Position numbers and translations under genes: made by a program. The notes under the pieces are model-generated. The model was not told where the DNA came from and ran no database searches. It saw only the letters and a list, made by a program, of their open reading frames with translations. DNA of 64,000 bases from Neoroseomonas alkaliterrae. Lineage in GTDB: Bacteria > Pseudomonadota > Alphaproteobacteria > Acetobacterales > Acetobacteraceae. The DNA is taken from positions 1 to 64,000 of the forward strand of contig NZ_JACIJE010000008.1 of NCBI RefSeq assembly GCF_014199195.1, in the 5' to 3' direction. Shown here piece by piece: positions 36,281-44,335 of this stretch. Numbering within the stretch: position 1 is the stretch's first letter; the number at the start of each line of letters is the position of its first letter.

Positions 36281-36534
36281 TCCACATCCCGGAGCGAGAG
36301 GCCGGATGGCCCCTCGACGATGGCCTGGACCTTCTGCTCGGCCTCGGCGAGCTTGCGCTCGCAGTGGGCGCGCAGCGCGGCCCCCCGCTGGTATGCCGCG
36401 ACCGAAGCCTCGAGCGCCCCCTGGCCGCTCTCCAGCGCCTTCACGATGCCCTCGAGCTCGGCCAGAGCCTGCTCGAAGGTCAGGGTCTCGATATCGGAAG
36501 GCGTGGCGCCCTCCTCGCTCCGCGTCCTGGCCAT
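36277..36534 (-). CDS. xseB: Exodeoxyribonuclease VII small subunit
   Basis: 85-residue two-helix protein with the family core LTFEQALAELEGIVKALESG at residues 18-37 and YQRGAALRAHCERKLAEAEQKV. It binds several-fold to XseA, which is not in the window. It is the first gene of the xseB-ispA-dxs-tlyA group, and its stop overlaps the ispA start. Confidence 0.95.
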   Translation of the reverse strand: MARTRSEEGATPSDIETLTFEQALAELEGIVKALESGQGALEASVAAYQRGAALRAHCERKLAEAEQKVQAIVEGPSGLSLRDVE

Positions 36535-36569
36535 GTCAGGCTACCTTAACAGTGTGGGCTGTCCAAGTT

Positions 36570-37541
36570 TTATTGCGGCTCGATGCCGGCCTGGCGGATC
36601 GCGTTGGTCCACTTCACCGTCTCGGCGCGGACGAAGGCGGCCGCCTCCTCCGGCGTGGAGGAGCGCACGGTCATGCCGAGGCCGGAGGCGAGGCGCGAGC
36701 GCACCTCCTCCGACGCCGCCGCGGCGACCACCGCCTAGTTGAGCCGCGCGACGCGGTCGGCCGGCGTGCCGGCGGGCGCGAAGAGGCAGAACCAGGCGAT
36801 GACCTCGTAGTCCGGCAGGTTGCCGGCCTCGCGCACCGTCGGGACATCGGGCACGGCGGCCGAGCGCTGGGCGGAGGTGACGGCCAGGATGCGCAGCGCG
36901 CCGGCCTGCGCCTGCGGCAGGATCACCGCCTGGTCCGCGACGAAGAGGTCCACGCGGCCCGCGAGCAGGTCCTGCACCGCGAGCGGGGAGGAGCGGTAGG
37001 GCACCGCGAGCATCTGCACATTGGCCTGGGCGGCGAGCGAGGCCGCCGCGACCTGCTGCGAGGAGGAGGCGGTGGCGTAGGTGATGCCGTCGGGCCGCGC
37101 GCGCGCCGCGGCGATCAGGTCGGCGAGCGTGCGGTAGGGGCTGTCGGCCTTGACGGCGACCAGCAGCGGCACGGTGGCGATGGTGGAGATGGCGACGAAG
37201 CCGTTCTCCATGTCGAAGGGCACGTTGCGGAACAGCGCGCGCGCGGCGGCGTTGGTGGAGTTGGTGCCGACCAGCACCGTGTTGCCATCGGCCGGGGCGC
37301 GGGCGACGGCCTCGGCGCCGATCAGGCCATTGGCGCCGGCACGGTTCTCCACCACCACGGGCTGGCCGAGCACCTCGCGCATCTTCTCCGCGAAGAGACG
37401 GCCGACGGTGTCGGTGGCCGAGCCGGGCGCGAAGGGGACGATGGCGCGGATGGGGCCGGTGGGCCAGGCGGCCTGCGCGCCTGCGGCCTGCGGCAGGAGG
37501 GCTGCCGCGGGCAGGGCGGCGAGAAGGGTGCGGCGGTTCAT
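36570..37541 (-). pseudogene. Bug/TctC-type solute receptor broken by an amber codon
   Basis: Periplasmic receptor of the Bug family that normally hands carboxylates to a TctAB-type or other importer. The signal peptide is present (RRTLLAALPAAALLPQAAGA), followed by the family's IVPFAPGSATDTVGRLFAEK and VENRAGANGLIGAEAV. A TAG at 36735-36737 stops it after 268 residues, right after VARLN. The same frame continues without further stops for 54 codons, with the expected C-terminus (ending WTNAIRQAGIEPQ, TAA at 36570). The loss of about one sixth likely inactivates it; a sequencing error or suppression is possible. Confidence 0.82.
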
Positions 37542-37632
37542 GGCGGGTCCTCCCGGTTCGGTGAGGGGCGAGATAGGCCGGGGCGGGGGTGGCGTCCAGG
37601 GCGGGCGTGCTCGCAGGCGGCGTAGCAACCGC

Positions 37633-38334
37633 TCAGCGCCCACCGGGCACTGACACCCGCACCCAGTCTTCGTTCTGTCGGTCTTCGTTCTGTCGCTTCC
37701 GGACCTTGAAGTCGGCAGAAGCGTTCAGCGCGGCTCGGAAGTCCCCATCGTACAATCCCCTGCCGACGTTCTCCTTGACGCTCGCCACCCGGGCCCAGCC
37801 ATCCGCATCCGGTTCCACCTTGCCGATGGCGTCCTTAACAGCCTCGACGAAGCGCTTCCTCTTCTGGCGCTGGGTCGAAGCGTCCGACCCATCGGGATCA
37901 TCTGCAGGCCTTCCGATGTGCTCGACATGATCGCACGCCGCACGCAGCCGGCTGGCCACATTCGCACCAATGCAGATGACGATCAGGCCGTATTCCCGCG
38001 CGCGTTGCGCGAGGCGCGTGAAATCACCATCGCTGGACACGATGCAAAGTCCGTCGATGCGGCCGCCGTGAAGGAGGTCCATCGCGTCTATCGTGAGCGC
38101 AACATCCACCTGGTTCCTGCCGCCCTCGACATGCACCGGGGCGATGGCATACTTGTCCATCAGCTGTGCCCAGGCTCGGCGCTGTTCGTCGGTCCAGGGG
38201 CGGTAGGCGCGCCGAACGGTCAGCGAGCCATAGGCGTGAGCCTTCCTCATCGCCTCCGCTGCCGCGTCCGCCCCGACATTCTCCGCATCGACCAGGACGG
38301 CAATGCGCGTGCGCGGCTGTGATCCTGTCGTCAC
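37633..38334 (-). CDS. NYN-domain RNase-like protein with OST-HTH-like tail
   Basis: 233-residue protein with an N-terminal NYN (PIN-like) nuclease domain: D16 in VDAENVG with N19, D77 in NQVDVAL, D83, and D102/D104 in SSDGDF form the acidic site. Residues about 158-225 look like an OST-HTH/LOTUS RNA-binding domain. The start is a GTG with no clear ribosome site, 13 bases after the deacetylase stop. A 15-base perfect tandem repeat near the 3' end duplicates RQNED. It would cut RNA; the target is unknown. Confidence 0.82.
   Translation of the reverse strand: MTTGSQPRTRIAVLVDAENVGADAAAEAMRKAHAYGSLTVRRAYRPWTDEQRRAWAQLMDKYAIAPVHVEGGRNQVDVALTIDAMDLLHGGRIDGLCIVSSDGDFTRLAQRAREYGLIVICIGANVASRLRAACDHVEHIGRPADDPDGSDASTQRQKRKRFVEAVKDAIGKVEPDADGWARVASVKENVGRGLYDGDFRAALNASADFKVRKRQNEDRQNEDWVRVSVPGGR
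37666..37695 (-). repeat. 15-base tandem duplication in the NYN gene
   Basis: GTCTTCGTTCTGTCG occurs at 37666-37680 and again directly at 37681-37695. It keeps the frame and doubles RQNED near the protein's C-terminus. It may be a recent replication-slippage event. Confidence 0.85.
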
Positions 38335-38347
38335 GACGCGATCTGCA

Positions 38348-39277
38348 TCACGCCCGCATCAACGCCCGCACATGCGCCGCCGCCGACCGCCCCAGCGCGT
38401 CGAGGTCGTAGCCGCCCTCCAGCAGGCTCACGACGCGCCCGCCGCAGTGCCGGTCGGCCATGGCGCACAGCGCCTCGGTGACGAAGGCGAAATCCGCCTC
38501 CCGCACGCGCAACTGCGCCAGGGGGTCCGCCGCATGGGCGTCGAAGCCGGCCGAGATCACCAGAAGGTCCGGCGCGAAGGCATCGAGCGCAGGGATGATG
38601 CGCTCCGCCCAGGCCGAGCGGAACGCCGCGCCATCCGCCCCGGGCGGCAGCGTGACGTTGAGGATGTTGCCCACGCCGCGCTCGGCCTCGTCCCCCGTGC
38701 CCGGATAGAGCGGCCATTGGTGGCTGCTGGCATAGAACAGCGAGGCGTCGGTCTCGAAGCAGGCCTGGGTGCCGTTGCCGTGATGGACGTCGAAATCGAC
38801 CACCGCGACGCGGCCCGCGCCGTGCGCGGCCTGGGCATGGCGGGCGGCGATGGCGGCGTTGGCGAAGAGGCAGAAGCCCATCGGCCGCGCCGGCTCGCAA
38901 TGATGGCCGGGCGGGCGGGTCGCGCAGAAGGCGCGGCGGAACTCGCCCCGCATCACGGCATCCACCGCGGCCACCGCCGCCCCCGCGGCGCGCAGCGCCG
39001 CCTCGGCGCTGCCCCAGGACATGATGGTGTCGCCGTCGAGCGGCACGCGTTCATCCGGTTCGGGGCGGATGGCGAGGATCGCGGAGACGTAGTTCTCCGG
39101 ATGCACGCGCGTCAGGTGTTCCACCTCCGCGAGCGGCGCCTGGTCGCGGATCAGTTCGCTGAACTCCCCCGCATCCAGCGCCTTCAGCACGGAACGCAGC
39201 CGGTCCGGGCATTCGGGGTGGTGCGGCCCCGGGTCGTGGTGGAGGCAGGCGCGATGGGTCAGCAGCAGCACGCTCAT
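38348..39277 (-). CDS. Histone-deacetylase-family amidohydrolase
   Basis: 309-residue zinc hydrolase of the HDAC/acetylpolyamine deacetylase superfamily. The His dyad is in RPPGHHCEP (near residue 125), zinc ligands in FDVHHGNGT and GFDAHAADPL, and the catalytic Tyr in GGYD near the C-terminus. In bacteria these enzymes remove acetyl groups from polyamines, small molecules or proteins. Its ATG overlaps the tusA stop, and the NYN gene follows 13 bases later, so the three form one leftward unit. Confidence 0.92.
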   Translation of the reverse strand: MSVLLLTHRACLHHDPGPHHPECPDRLRSVLKALDAGEFSELIRDQAPLAEVEHLTRVHPENYVSAILAIRPEPDERVPLDGDTIMSWGSAEAALRAAGAAVAAVDAVMRGEFRRAFCATRPPGHHCEPARPMGFCLFANAAIAARHAQAAHGAGRVAVVDFDVHHGNGTQACFETDASLFYASSHQWPLYPGTGDEAERGVGNILNVTLPPGADGAAFRSAWAERIIPALDAFAPDLLVISAGFDAHAADPLAQLRVREADFAFVTEALCAMADRHCGGRVVSLLEGGYDLDALGRSAAAHVRALMRA

Positions 39278-39513
39278 CCGGGCGGGTCCTCGCGCTTGCG
39301 GATCACGAAGCGGTAGGTGCCCGCCTCCTCGCCGAAGGCGACCAGGGCGTGCCCCGTTTCCTTGCAGAAGGCGCGGAAATCAGCGACCGAGGCCGGGTCG
39401 GTCGCGAGCACCGTCAGCCGCGCGCCGGGGGCGAGGCCGCGCAGCGCCTTGTTGGCCTTGAGCACCGGCAGCGGGCAGGTGAGGCCCTTCACATCGAGAA
39501 GCGTCTCGCTCAT
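39274..39513 (-). CDS. tusA: TusA-family sulfur carrier
   Basis: 79-residue TusA-like protein with the sulfur-carrying Cys in GLTCPLPVLKANKAL (C13) and the small two-layer fold ending VIRKRE. It relays persulfide sulfur for thiolation of tRNA or for sulfur trafficking. It overlaps the deacetylase start by 4 bases (ATGA). Orthologues vary in role (TusA, YedF), so the exact pathway is open. Confidence 0.85.
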   Translation of the reverse strand: MSETLLDVKGLTCPLPVLKANKALRGLAPGARLTVLATDPASVADFRAFCKETGHALVAFGEEAGTYRFVIRKREDPPG

Positions 39514-39594
39514 GGCGGGCGAGTCCAGCACCGCCGGCGGGCGGCGTCCAGCGCGGGGTTGCGGGCCCCGCCGCCGGTTGCCACCCTCGGGGGC

Positions 39595-40485
39595 ATGAGG
39601 TTCGGGATCGATCTGGGCGGAACGAAGATCGAGATCGTCGCGCTCGCGCGCGACGGCACGGTGCGGCTGCGCGAACGGCGCCCCACGCCGCCCACCTACG
39701 AAGCGACGATCGAGGCCATCGCGGCGCTCGTCGCCGAGGCCGAGCGCGAGACGGGCGTGCGCGGAACTGTCGGGGTCGGCATCCCCGGCTCGCTCAGCCC
39801 CGCGACCGGCCTCGTGCGCAACGCCAACACCCAGGCGCTGAACGGCCGGCCGCTCGACAAGGACCTCGCCGCCGCGCTCGGCCGCGAGGTCAGGGTCACC
39901 AACGACGCCAACTGCCTCGCCATGAGCGAGGCGGCCGACGGCGCGGGCGCGGGCCATCGCACGGTCTTCGCCGTCATCATGGGCACCGGCTGCGGCGGGG
40001 GCATCGTCAGTTCGGGGCGGATCCTCGACGGGCCGAACGGCACCGGGGGCGAATGGGGCCACACGCCGCTGCCGTGGATGACGGAAGCGGAGTTCCCGGG
40101 GCCGCGATGCTGGTGCGGGCGCCTCGGCTGCCTCGAGACCTTCCTCTCGGGCCCCGGGCTCGCGGCCGACTGCGACGGGCCGGGCGCGCGCGACGCCGGC
40201 GGCATCCCCGCGCGCGCCGCGGCGGGCGAGGAGAAGGCCGCCGCCGCCCTCGCCCGCCATGCCGACCGCCTGGCCCGCGCGCTCGGGATGATCGTGAACA
40301 TCCTCGACCCCGACGTGATCGTGCTCGGCGGCGGGCTTTCGAACATGCGGCACCTCTATGCCGAGGTGCCGCCGCTGATGGCGCGCCACGTCTTCGGCGA
40401 CGTGTCGCGCACGCCGGTCGTGCAGGCGCGGCATGGCGATTCCTCGGGCGTCTTCGGCGCGGCGCGGCTGTGGGATCCGGGATGA
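39595..40485 (+). CDS. ROK-family sugar kinase
   Basis: 296-residue ROK kinase phosphorylating a hexose such as fructose or N-acetylglucosamine. ATP motif GIDLGGTKIEIVAL at residues 4-17, catalytic Asp in VTNDANCLA, the zinc site formed by GEWGH and CWCGRLGCLE with ETFLSGPGL, and GGGLSN in the C-terminal third. It starts 82 bases from the divergent tusA gene, and its stop overlaps the start of the next gene. Confidence 0.9.
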   Translation: MRFGIDLGGTKIEIVALARDGTVRLRERRPTPPTYEATIEAIAALVAEAERETGVRGTVGVGIPGSLSPATGLVRNANTQALNGRPLDKDLAAALGREVRVTNDANCLAMSEAADGAGAGHRTVFAVIMGTGCGGGIVSSGRILDGPNGTGGEWGHTPLPWMTEAEFPGPRCWCGRLGCLETFLSGPGLAADCDGPGARDAGGIPARAAAGEEKAAAALARHADRLARALGMIVNILDPDVIVLGGGLSNMRHLYAEVPPLMARHVFGDVSRTPVVQARHGDSSGVFGAARLWDPG

Positions 40486-40862
40486 GCCCGGCGCTGCGCG
40501 CCGGCATCGTCTATGGCGCGGCGGCCTTCGGCTGCGGCTTCGTGCTCGGCCCGCTGCGCGTTCTCGTGCTGGAGCCGCGCCTCGGCCCGCTCGGCGCCGT
40601 CGCCGTCGAGGCGGTGCCGATGCTGCTCGCCCTCGCGCTGCTCGCCCCCTGGATCGCGCGCGCCCACGGGCTGGGCGAGGATGGGGGCGCGCGGCTGCGG
40701 ATGGGGCTGTGGGCGCTTGCCCTGGTGCTGGTGCTCGAGGCGCTGCTCTCGATCGTGCTCGGCCGCCTCGGCGCCTGGGTCGCGGGCTTCGCGACGGCGG
40801 CGGGGCTCGTCGGGCTCGCGCTGCTCGCGGCGCTGGCGCTGATGCCGCTGCTGCGGCGGTGA
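40482..40862 (+). CDS. Small integral membrane protein
   Basis: 126-residue protein made almost entirely of four hydrophobic helices (near 9-28, 40-62, 74-95 and 99-122). It overlaps the ROK kinase stop (ATGA), so it is part of the same unit. I recognise no family. It lacks charged pockets or motifs that would suggest transport or catalysis. Confidence 0.75.
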   Translation: MSPALRAGIVYGAAAFGCGFVLGPLRVLVLEPRLGPLGAVAVEAVPMLLALALLAPWIARAHGLGEDGGARLRMGLWALALVLVLEALLSIVLGRLGAWVAGFATAAGLVGLALLAALALMPLLRR

Positions 40863-40866
40863 TGCC

Positions 40867-42123
40867 GTGCCGGCGCTCTGCCGCGACTGCCTGCACCACG
40901 CCGCCGAGGCCTTCGCGCGCTGCCCGCGCTGCGCCTCGCGCCGGGTGGTCGCGCACCCGGACCTGTTCCGCCTCGGCGTCGCGCATGTGGATTGCGACGC
41001 CTTCTATGCCAGCGTCGAGAAGCGCGACCGGCCCGAACTGCTGACGAAGCCCGTTATCGTCGGCGGCGGCAGGCGCGGCGTGGTGGCCGCCTGCTGCTAC
41101 CTCGCGCGCACCCGCGGCGTGAAGAGCGCGATGCCGATGTTCAAGGCGCTCGCCGCCTGCCCCGATGCCGTGGTGATCCGGCCCGACATGGCGAAATACG
41201 CGGCTGAGGGCCGGCGCATCCGCACGCTGATGGAGGCGCTGACGCCGCTCGTGCAGCCGCTCTCGATCGACGAGGCGGTGCTCGACCTTGCGGGAACCGA
41301 GGCGCTGCACGGCGCGCCGCCGGCGGTGGTGCTGGCGCGCTTCGCGCTGGCGGTGGAGCGCGAGGTGGGCGTTACGGTCTCCATCGGCCTCGCGGCCAAC
41401 CGCCTGATGGCCAAGCTCGCCGCCGAGCGCGACAAGCCGCGCGGCTTCGCCGTCATCGGCGCGGCGGAGGCGGCGGCATGGCTCGCCCCGCAGCCGGTCT
41501 CCGTGCTGCCCGGCGTCGGGCCGGCCATGGCGAAGCGGCTGCAGGCGGCGGGGTTCTCGACACTCGGGCAGCTTGCCGCACTCGGCCCCGAGGAGGCGGC
41601 GCGGCGCTTCGGGGAGGACGGCCCGGGCCTCGCCGCGCGCGCCCGCGGCGAGGATTCCCGCCCCGTGCGCCCCGAGCGGGAGGTGAAGTCGGTCAGCGCC
41701 GAGACGACCTTCGAGGCGGACCTCTCGGCGCGCGAGGCGCTCGAGGCGCCGCTGTGGCGGCTGTGCGAGAAGCTCGCGCGCCGGCTGGCCGAGAAGAACC
41801 TCGCGGCTGCCGGGGTGACGCTGAAGCTCAAGACGGCCGCCTTCGCCACGCGCACCCGTGCGGTGCGGCTCGCCCAGCCGACGCGCCTGCCGGATGTGAT
41901 CTTCGCCGCCGCCCGCCCGCTGCTGGAGAGGGAGGCGGACGGCACCGCCTTCCGGCTGATCGGCATCGGCGCGCAGCCGCTCGCGCCCGCGAGTGAGGCC
42001 GATCGCGGCGACCTCGCGGACCCGGAGGCGCCGCGGCGCGCGGCCCGCTGGCAGGCGGTCGAGGCGCTGCGCGCGAAGTTCGGGGAGGCGGCGGTGGTGC
42101 GCGGGCGGGGCTTGCGGAAATAG
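40867..42123 (+). CDS. dinB: DNA polymerase IV with N-terminal zinc ribbon
   Basis: 418-residue Y-family polymerase for lesion bypass. An N-terminal extension of about 35 residues carries four cysteines (C5, C8, C19, C22: CRDC...CPRC), a probable zinc ribbon. The catalytic core then starts with VAHVDCDAFYASVEKRDRPEL, contains LSIDEAVLDL, and has a helix-hairpin-helix at LPGVGPAMAKRLQAAGF. The GTG start follows the membrane-protein stop by 4 bases. The usual C-terminal clamp-binding peptide is not obvious. Confidence 0.92.
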   Translation: MPALCRDCLHHAAEAFARCPRCASRRVVAHPDLFRLGVAHVDCDAFYASVEKRDRPELLTKPVIVGGGRRGVVAACCYLARTRGVKSAMPMFKALAACPDAVVIRPDMAKYAAEGRRIRTLMEALTPLVQPLSIDEAVLDLAGTEALHGAPPAVVLARFALAVEREVGVTVSIGLAANRLMAKLAAERDKPRGFAVIGAAEAAAWLAPQPVSVLPGVGPAMAKRLQAAGFSTLGQLAALGPEEAARRFGEDGPGLAARARGEDSRPVRPEREVKSVSAETTFEADLSAREALEAPLWRLCEKLARRLAEKNLAAAGVTLKLKTAAFATRTRAVRLAQPTRLPDVIFAAARPLLEREADGTAFRLIGIGAQPLAPASEADRGDLADPEAPRRAARWQAVEALRAKFGEAAVVRGRGLRK

Positions 42124-42142
42124 CGGCGCGGCGTCCGCCGGG

Positions 42143-42604
42143 CTATCCGAGGTCGCGCCCCTCGAAGGCCGAGAGCAGCGCGCGCAGGCGGCCCGGCACG
42201 GGCACGGGGCGGCGCGTGGCCTGGTCGGTCAGCACCCAGACGATCTCGCCCGTGGCGTGCAGCGTGTCCTCGCCCGCCGCGAAGACGGCGGGCTGGAAGG
42301 CGATGGAGGACCGCCCGATGCGCGTGCACCGCGCCCCGATCTCGAGCCGCGCGGCGCGGCCGATCGCGACCTTGTATTCGACCAGGCCGCGGACGACGTG
42401 GAAATCCGCGCCCGAGGCCTTCACCTCCGCCTGGTAGTCCCAGCCGGCGGCGCGGATGTAGTCCGACACCGCCTCGTCGTACCAGGTGAGGTAGTGGGCG
42501 TTGAAGACGATGCCCTGGGTGTCGAGCTCGACGTAGCGGACCCTGTGCGCGAGGAAGAAGCGGAAATCGGCGCGGCAGGGCAGCCGCGGCGCCGCGCCGT
42601 CCAT
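42143..42604 (-). CDS. 4-hydroxybenzoyl-CoA-type thioesterase (YbgC-like)
   Basis: 153-residue hotdog-fold thioesterase hydrolysing acyl-CoA or acyl-ACP. The family's catalytic Asp and helix are in YVELDTQGIVFNAHYLTWYDEAVSDYI (around residues 24-50), later VEYKVAIGRAARLE. It lies 2 bases after the aldolase gene's stop in the same direction, so the two are probably cotranscribed. Acyl specificity cannot be read from sequence. Confidence 0.85.
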   Translation of the reverse strand: MDGAAPRLPCRADFRFFLAHRVRYVELDTQGIVFNAHYLTWYDEAVSDYIRAAGWDYQAEVKASGADFHVVRGLVEYKVAIGRAARLEIGARCTRIGRSSIAFQPAVFAAGEDTLHATGEIVWVLTDQATRRPVPVPGRLRALLSAFEGRDLG

Positions 42605-42606
42605 GC

Positions 42607-43368
42607 TCAGCCCCCCCGCGCCGCCTTCACCGCCGCGGTGGCGGCCTGGACCATCAGCCCGACCTCGTTGGCGATGGTGACGAGCTTGAAGCCCTTCTCG
42701 ATCATCCGCTTCGCGTAGGCCGGCGTACCGTTGTGCAGCCCCGCCGCGATGCCGCGCCTGCCCGTCTCGGCCAGCAGCATGTCGTAGATGGCGAGGATCT
42801 CCGGATCCTCGACATCGAGCTTCGGCTCCTTGCCGAGCGAGAAGGAGAGGTCGGAGGGCCCGATGTAGATCCCGTCGATGCCCGGCACGTCGAGGATCTT
42901 GCCGATGTTCTCGATCGCCGTCCTCGTCTCGATCATCGGGATGACGAGGATCTCGTCATTCGCGGTCTTCTGGTAGGCTCCGGCCGAGCCGTAGGCGCCG
43001 GCGCGAATCGGGCCGTTGGAGCGCGTGCCGGCGGGCGGATACTTGCAGTACTGCACCAGCGCGCGCGCCTCGGCCTCGGTGTTCACCATGGGGCAGATCA
43101 CGCCCATCGCCCCGGCGTCGAGCACCTTGCCGATGATGCCCGGCTCGTTCCACGGCACGCGCACCATGGGCACCGCGCCGGAGGGCTGGATGCCCTGGAA
43201 GCAGGCGACGCAGGAGAGGTAGTCCTGCACGCCGTGCTGCATGTCCACGGTCACGGAATCCCAGCCGCACTTGGAATACATCTCGGCGGAGAAGGCGTTG
43301 GGAATGGCGAGCCATCCGTTGACCACGGCCCTGCCGGCCTTCCACGCTTCCTTGACCGCATTCGCCAT
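42607..43368 (-). CDS. HpcH/HpaI-family aldolase
   Basis: 253-residue class II aldolase of the HpcH/HpaI/citrate-lyase-beta fold. Seen motifs: WDSVTVDMQHGVQDY (catalytic His), PMVRVPWNEP with the conserved Arg, GAMGVICPMVNT, and the metal ligands E in IPMIETRTAIENI and D in GIYIGPSDLS. It would cleave a 2-keto-3-deoxy or 4-hydroxy-2-keto acid to pyruvate and an aldehyde. Only the thioesterase gene follows it. Confidence 0.9.
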   Translation of the reverse strand: MANAVKEAWKAGRAVVNGWLAIPNAFSAEMYSKCGWDSVTVDMQHGVQDYLSCVACFQGIQPSGAVPMVRVPWNEPGIIGKVLDAGAMGVICPMVNTEAEARALVQYCKYPPAGTRSNGPIRAGAYGSAGAYQKTANDEILVIPMIETRTAIENIGKILDVPGIDGIYIGPSDLSFSLGKEPKLDVEDPEILAIYDMLLAETGRRGIAAGLHNGTPAYAKRMIEKGFKLVTIANEVGLMVQAATAAVKAARGG

Positions 43369-43481
43369 CGCGCCGCTTCCTCTCGTTCTCGGGCTGCTAT
43401 GGCAGGGACGCTAGGGCCGCGCCCGGGGGGCGTCAAACGCGCGGCTTTACGGGCAGCCATGCGCGCGGCAGGCTCGCCGCC

Positions 43482-44330
43482 ATGCAGGACTGGAGCGTCT
43501 CCTCCGAAACCGGCGTGCTGACCGACGTGCTGGTCTGCCCGCCCGACCACTATCGCTGGGTTCCGACCAACGCGATCGTGCGGCGGACGCTCGCGACCGC
43601 GCAGCAGCCTTCCGCGCTCGCGCTCGCGGCCCAGCATGGCGAACTGACGGACGCGCTCCGCCAGGGCGGTGCGCGGCTGCATGTCCTCCTGCCCGAGCCG
43701 CACCTGCCCTACATGGCCTATACGCGCGACTCCGCCGTGGTGACGCCATGGGGGCCGGTCCTCTGCCAGCTCGAGCGTCCGCAACGGCGCGGCGAATATG
43801 CCGCGGTGATGGACTTCCACGGCGGGCGGTTCTGGCGGAAATCGAGCGCCGGCACGCTGGAGGGCGGGGACATCCACATCCTCAAGCCGGGCGTGGCCGT
43901 CATCGGCGCCTCGGGCGGGCGCACGGATTTCGCGGGCGCCGAGCAGTTCGCCGGCTGGCTGCGCGCCGAGGGCTGGGAGGCGCGCATCGAGCCCTTCGAC
44001 GAGCATTTCCTGCATCTCGACGTGCTGTTCTGCATGGCTGCGCCGGGCCTCGCGGTGGCCTGCCTCGACGTGCTCGACCCCGGCTTCGTCGCCTGGCTGA
44101 AGGGGCACGGCATCCGCTGCATCGGCGTGCCCTATCGCGACGCGATGGCGCTCGGCTGCAACATCCTCGCCCTCGGGCGCGGCCGGGTGGTCTCGGCGCG
44201 CGCCTCCGCCGCGCTGAACGCGGCGCTGCGCGCGGAAGGGCTGAGCGTGCTCGACCCCGACCTCTCGCTGTTCACCGCCGGCGGCGGCGGACCCCATTGC
44301 CTGACCTGCCCGCTCAAGCGGGAGGAGTGA
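43482..44330 (+). CDS. Dimethylargininase-like guanidino-modifying hydrolase
   Basis: 282-residue amidinotransferase-fold enzyme. Likely catalytic residues are the Asp in YTRDSAVV, Glu-Gly-Gly-Asp in LEGGDIH, His in HFLHLDVLF and nucleophile C273 in GGGPHCLTCPL; together these match dimethylarginine dimethylaminohydrolases and related deiminases. It would hydrolyse a methylated arginine or similar guanidine. It starts the rightward group with the FAD oxidase five bases downstream, which gives no direct clue to the substrate. Confidence 0.85.
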   Translation: MQDWSVSSETGVLTDVLVCPPDHYRWVPTNAIVRRTLATAQQPSALALAAQHGELTDALRQGGARLHVLLPEPHLPYMAYTRDSAVVTPWGPVLCQLERPQRRGEYAAVMDFHGGRFWRKSSAGTLEGGDIHILKPGVAVIGASGGRTDFAGAEQFAGWLRAEGWEARIEPFDEHFLHLDVLFCMAAPGLAVACLDVLDPGFVAWLKGHGIRCIGVPYRDAMALGCNILALGRGRVVSARASAALNAALRAEGLSVLDPDLSLFTAGGGGPHCLTCPLKREE

Positions 44331-44335
44331 ACGCC

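Noticed and set aside
37542..38340. NYN gene as part of a mobile or defence island
   Set aside because: It lies 13 bases behind the deacetylase gene in one operon with tusA, and no integrase, transposase or repeats flank it.
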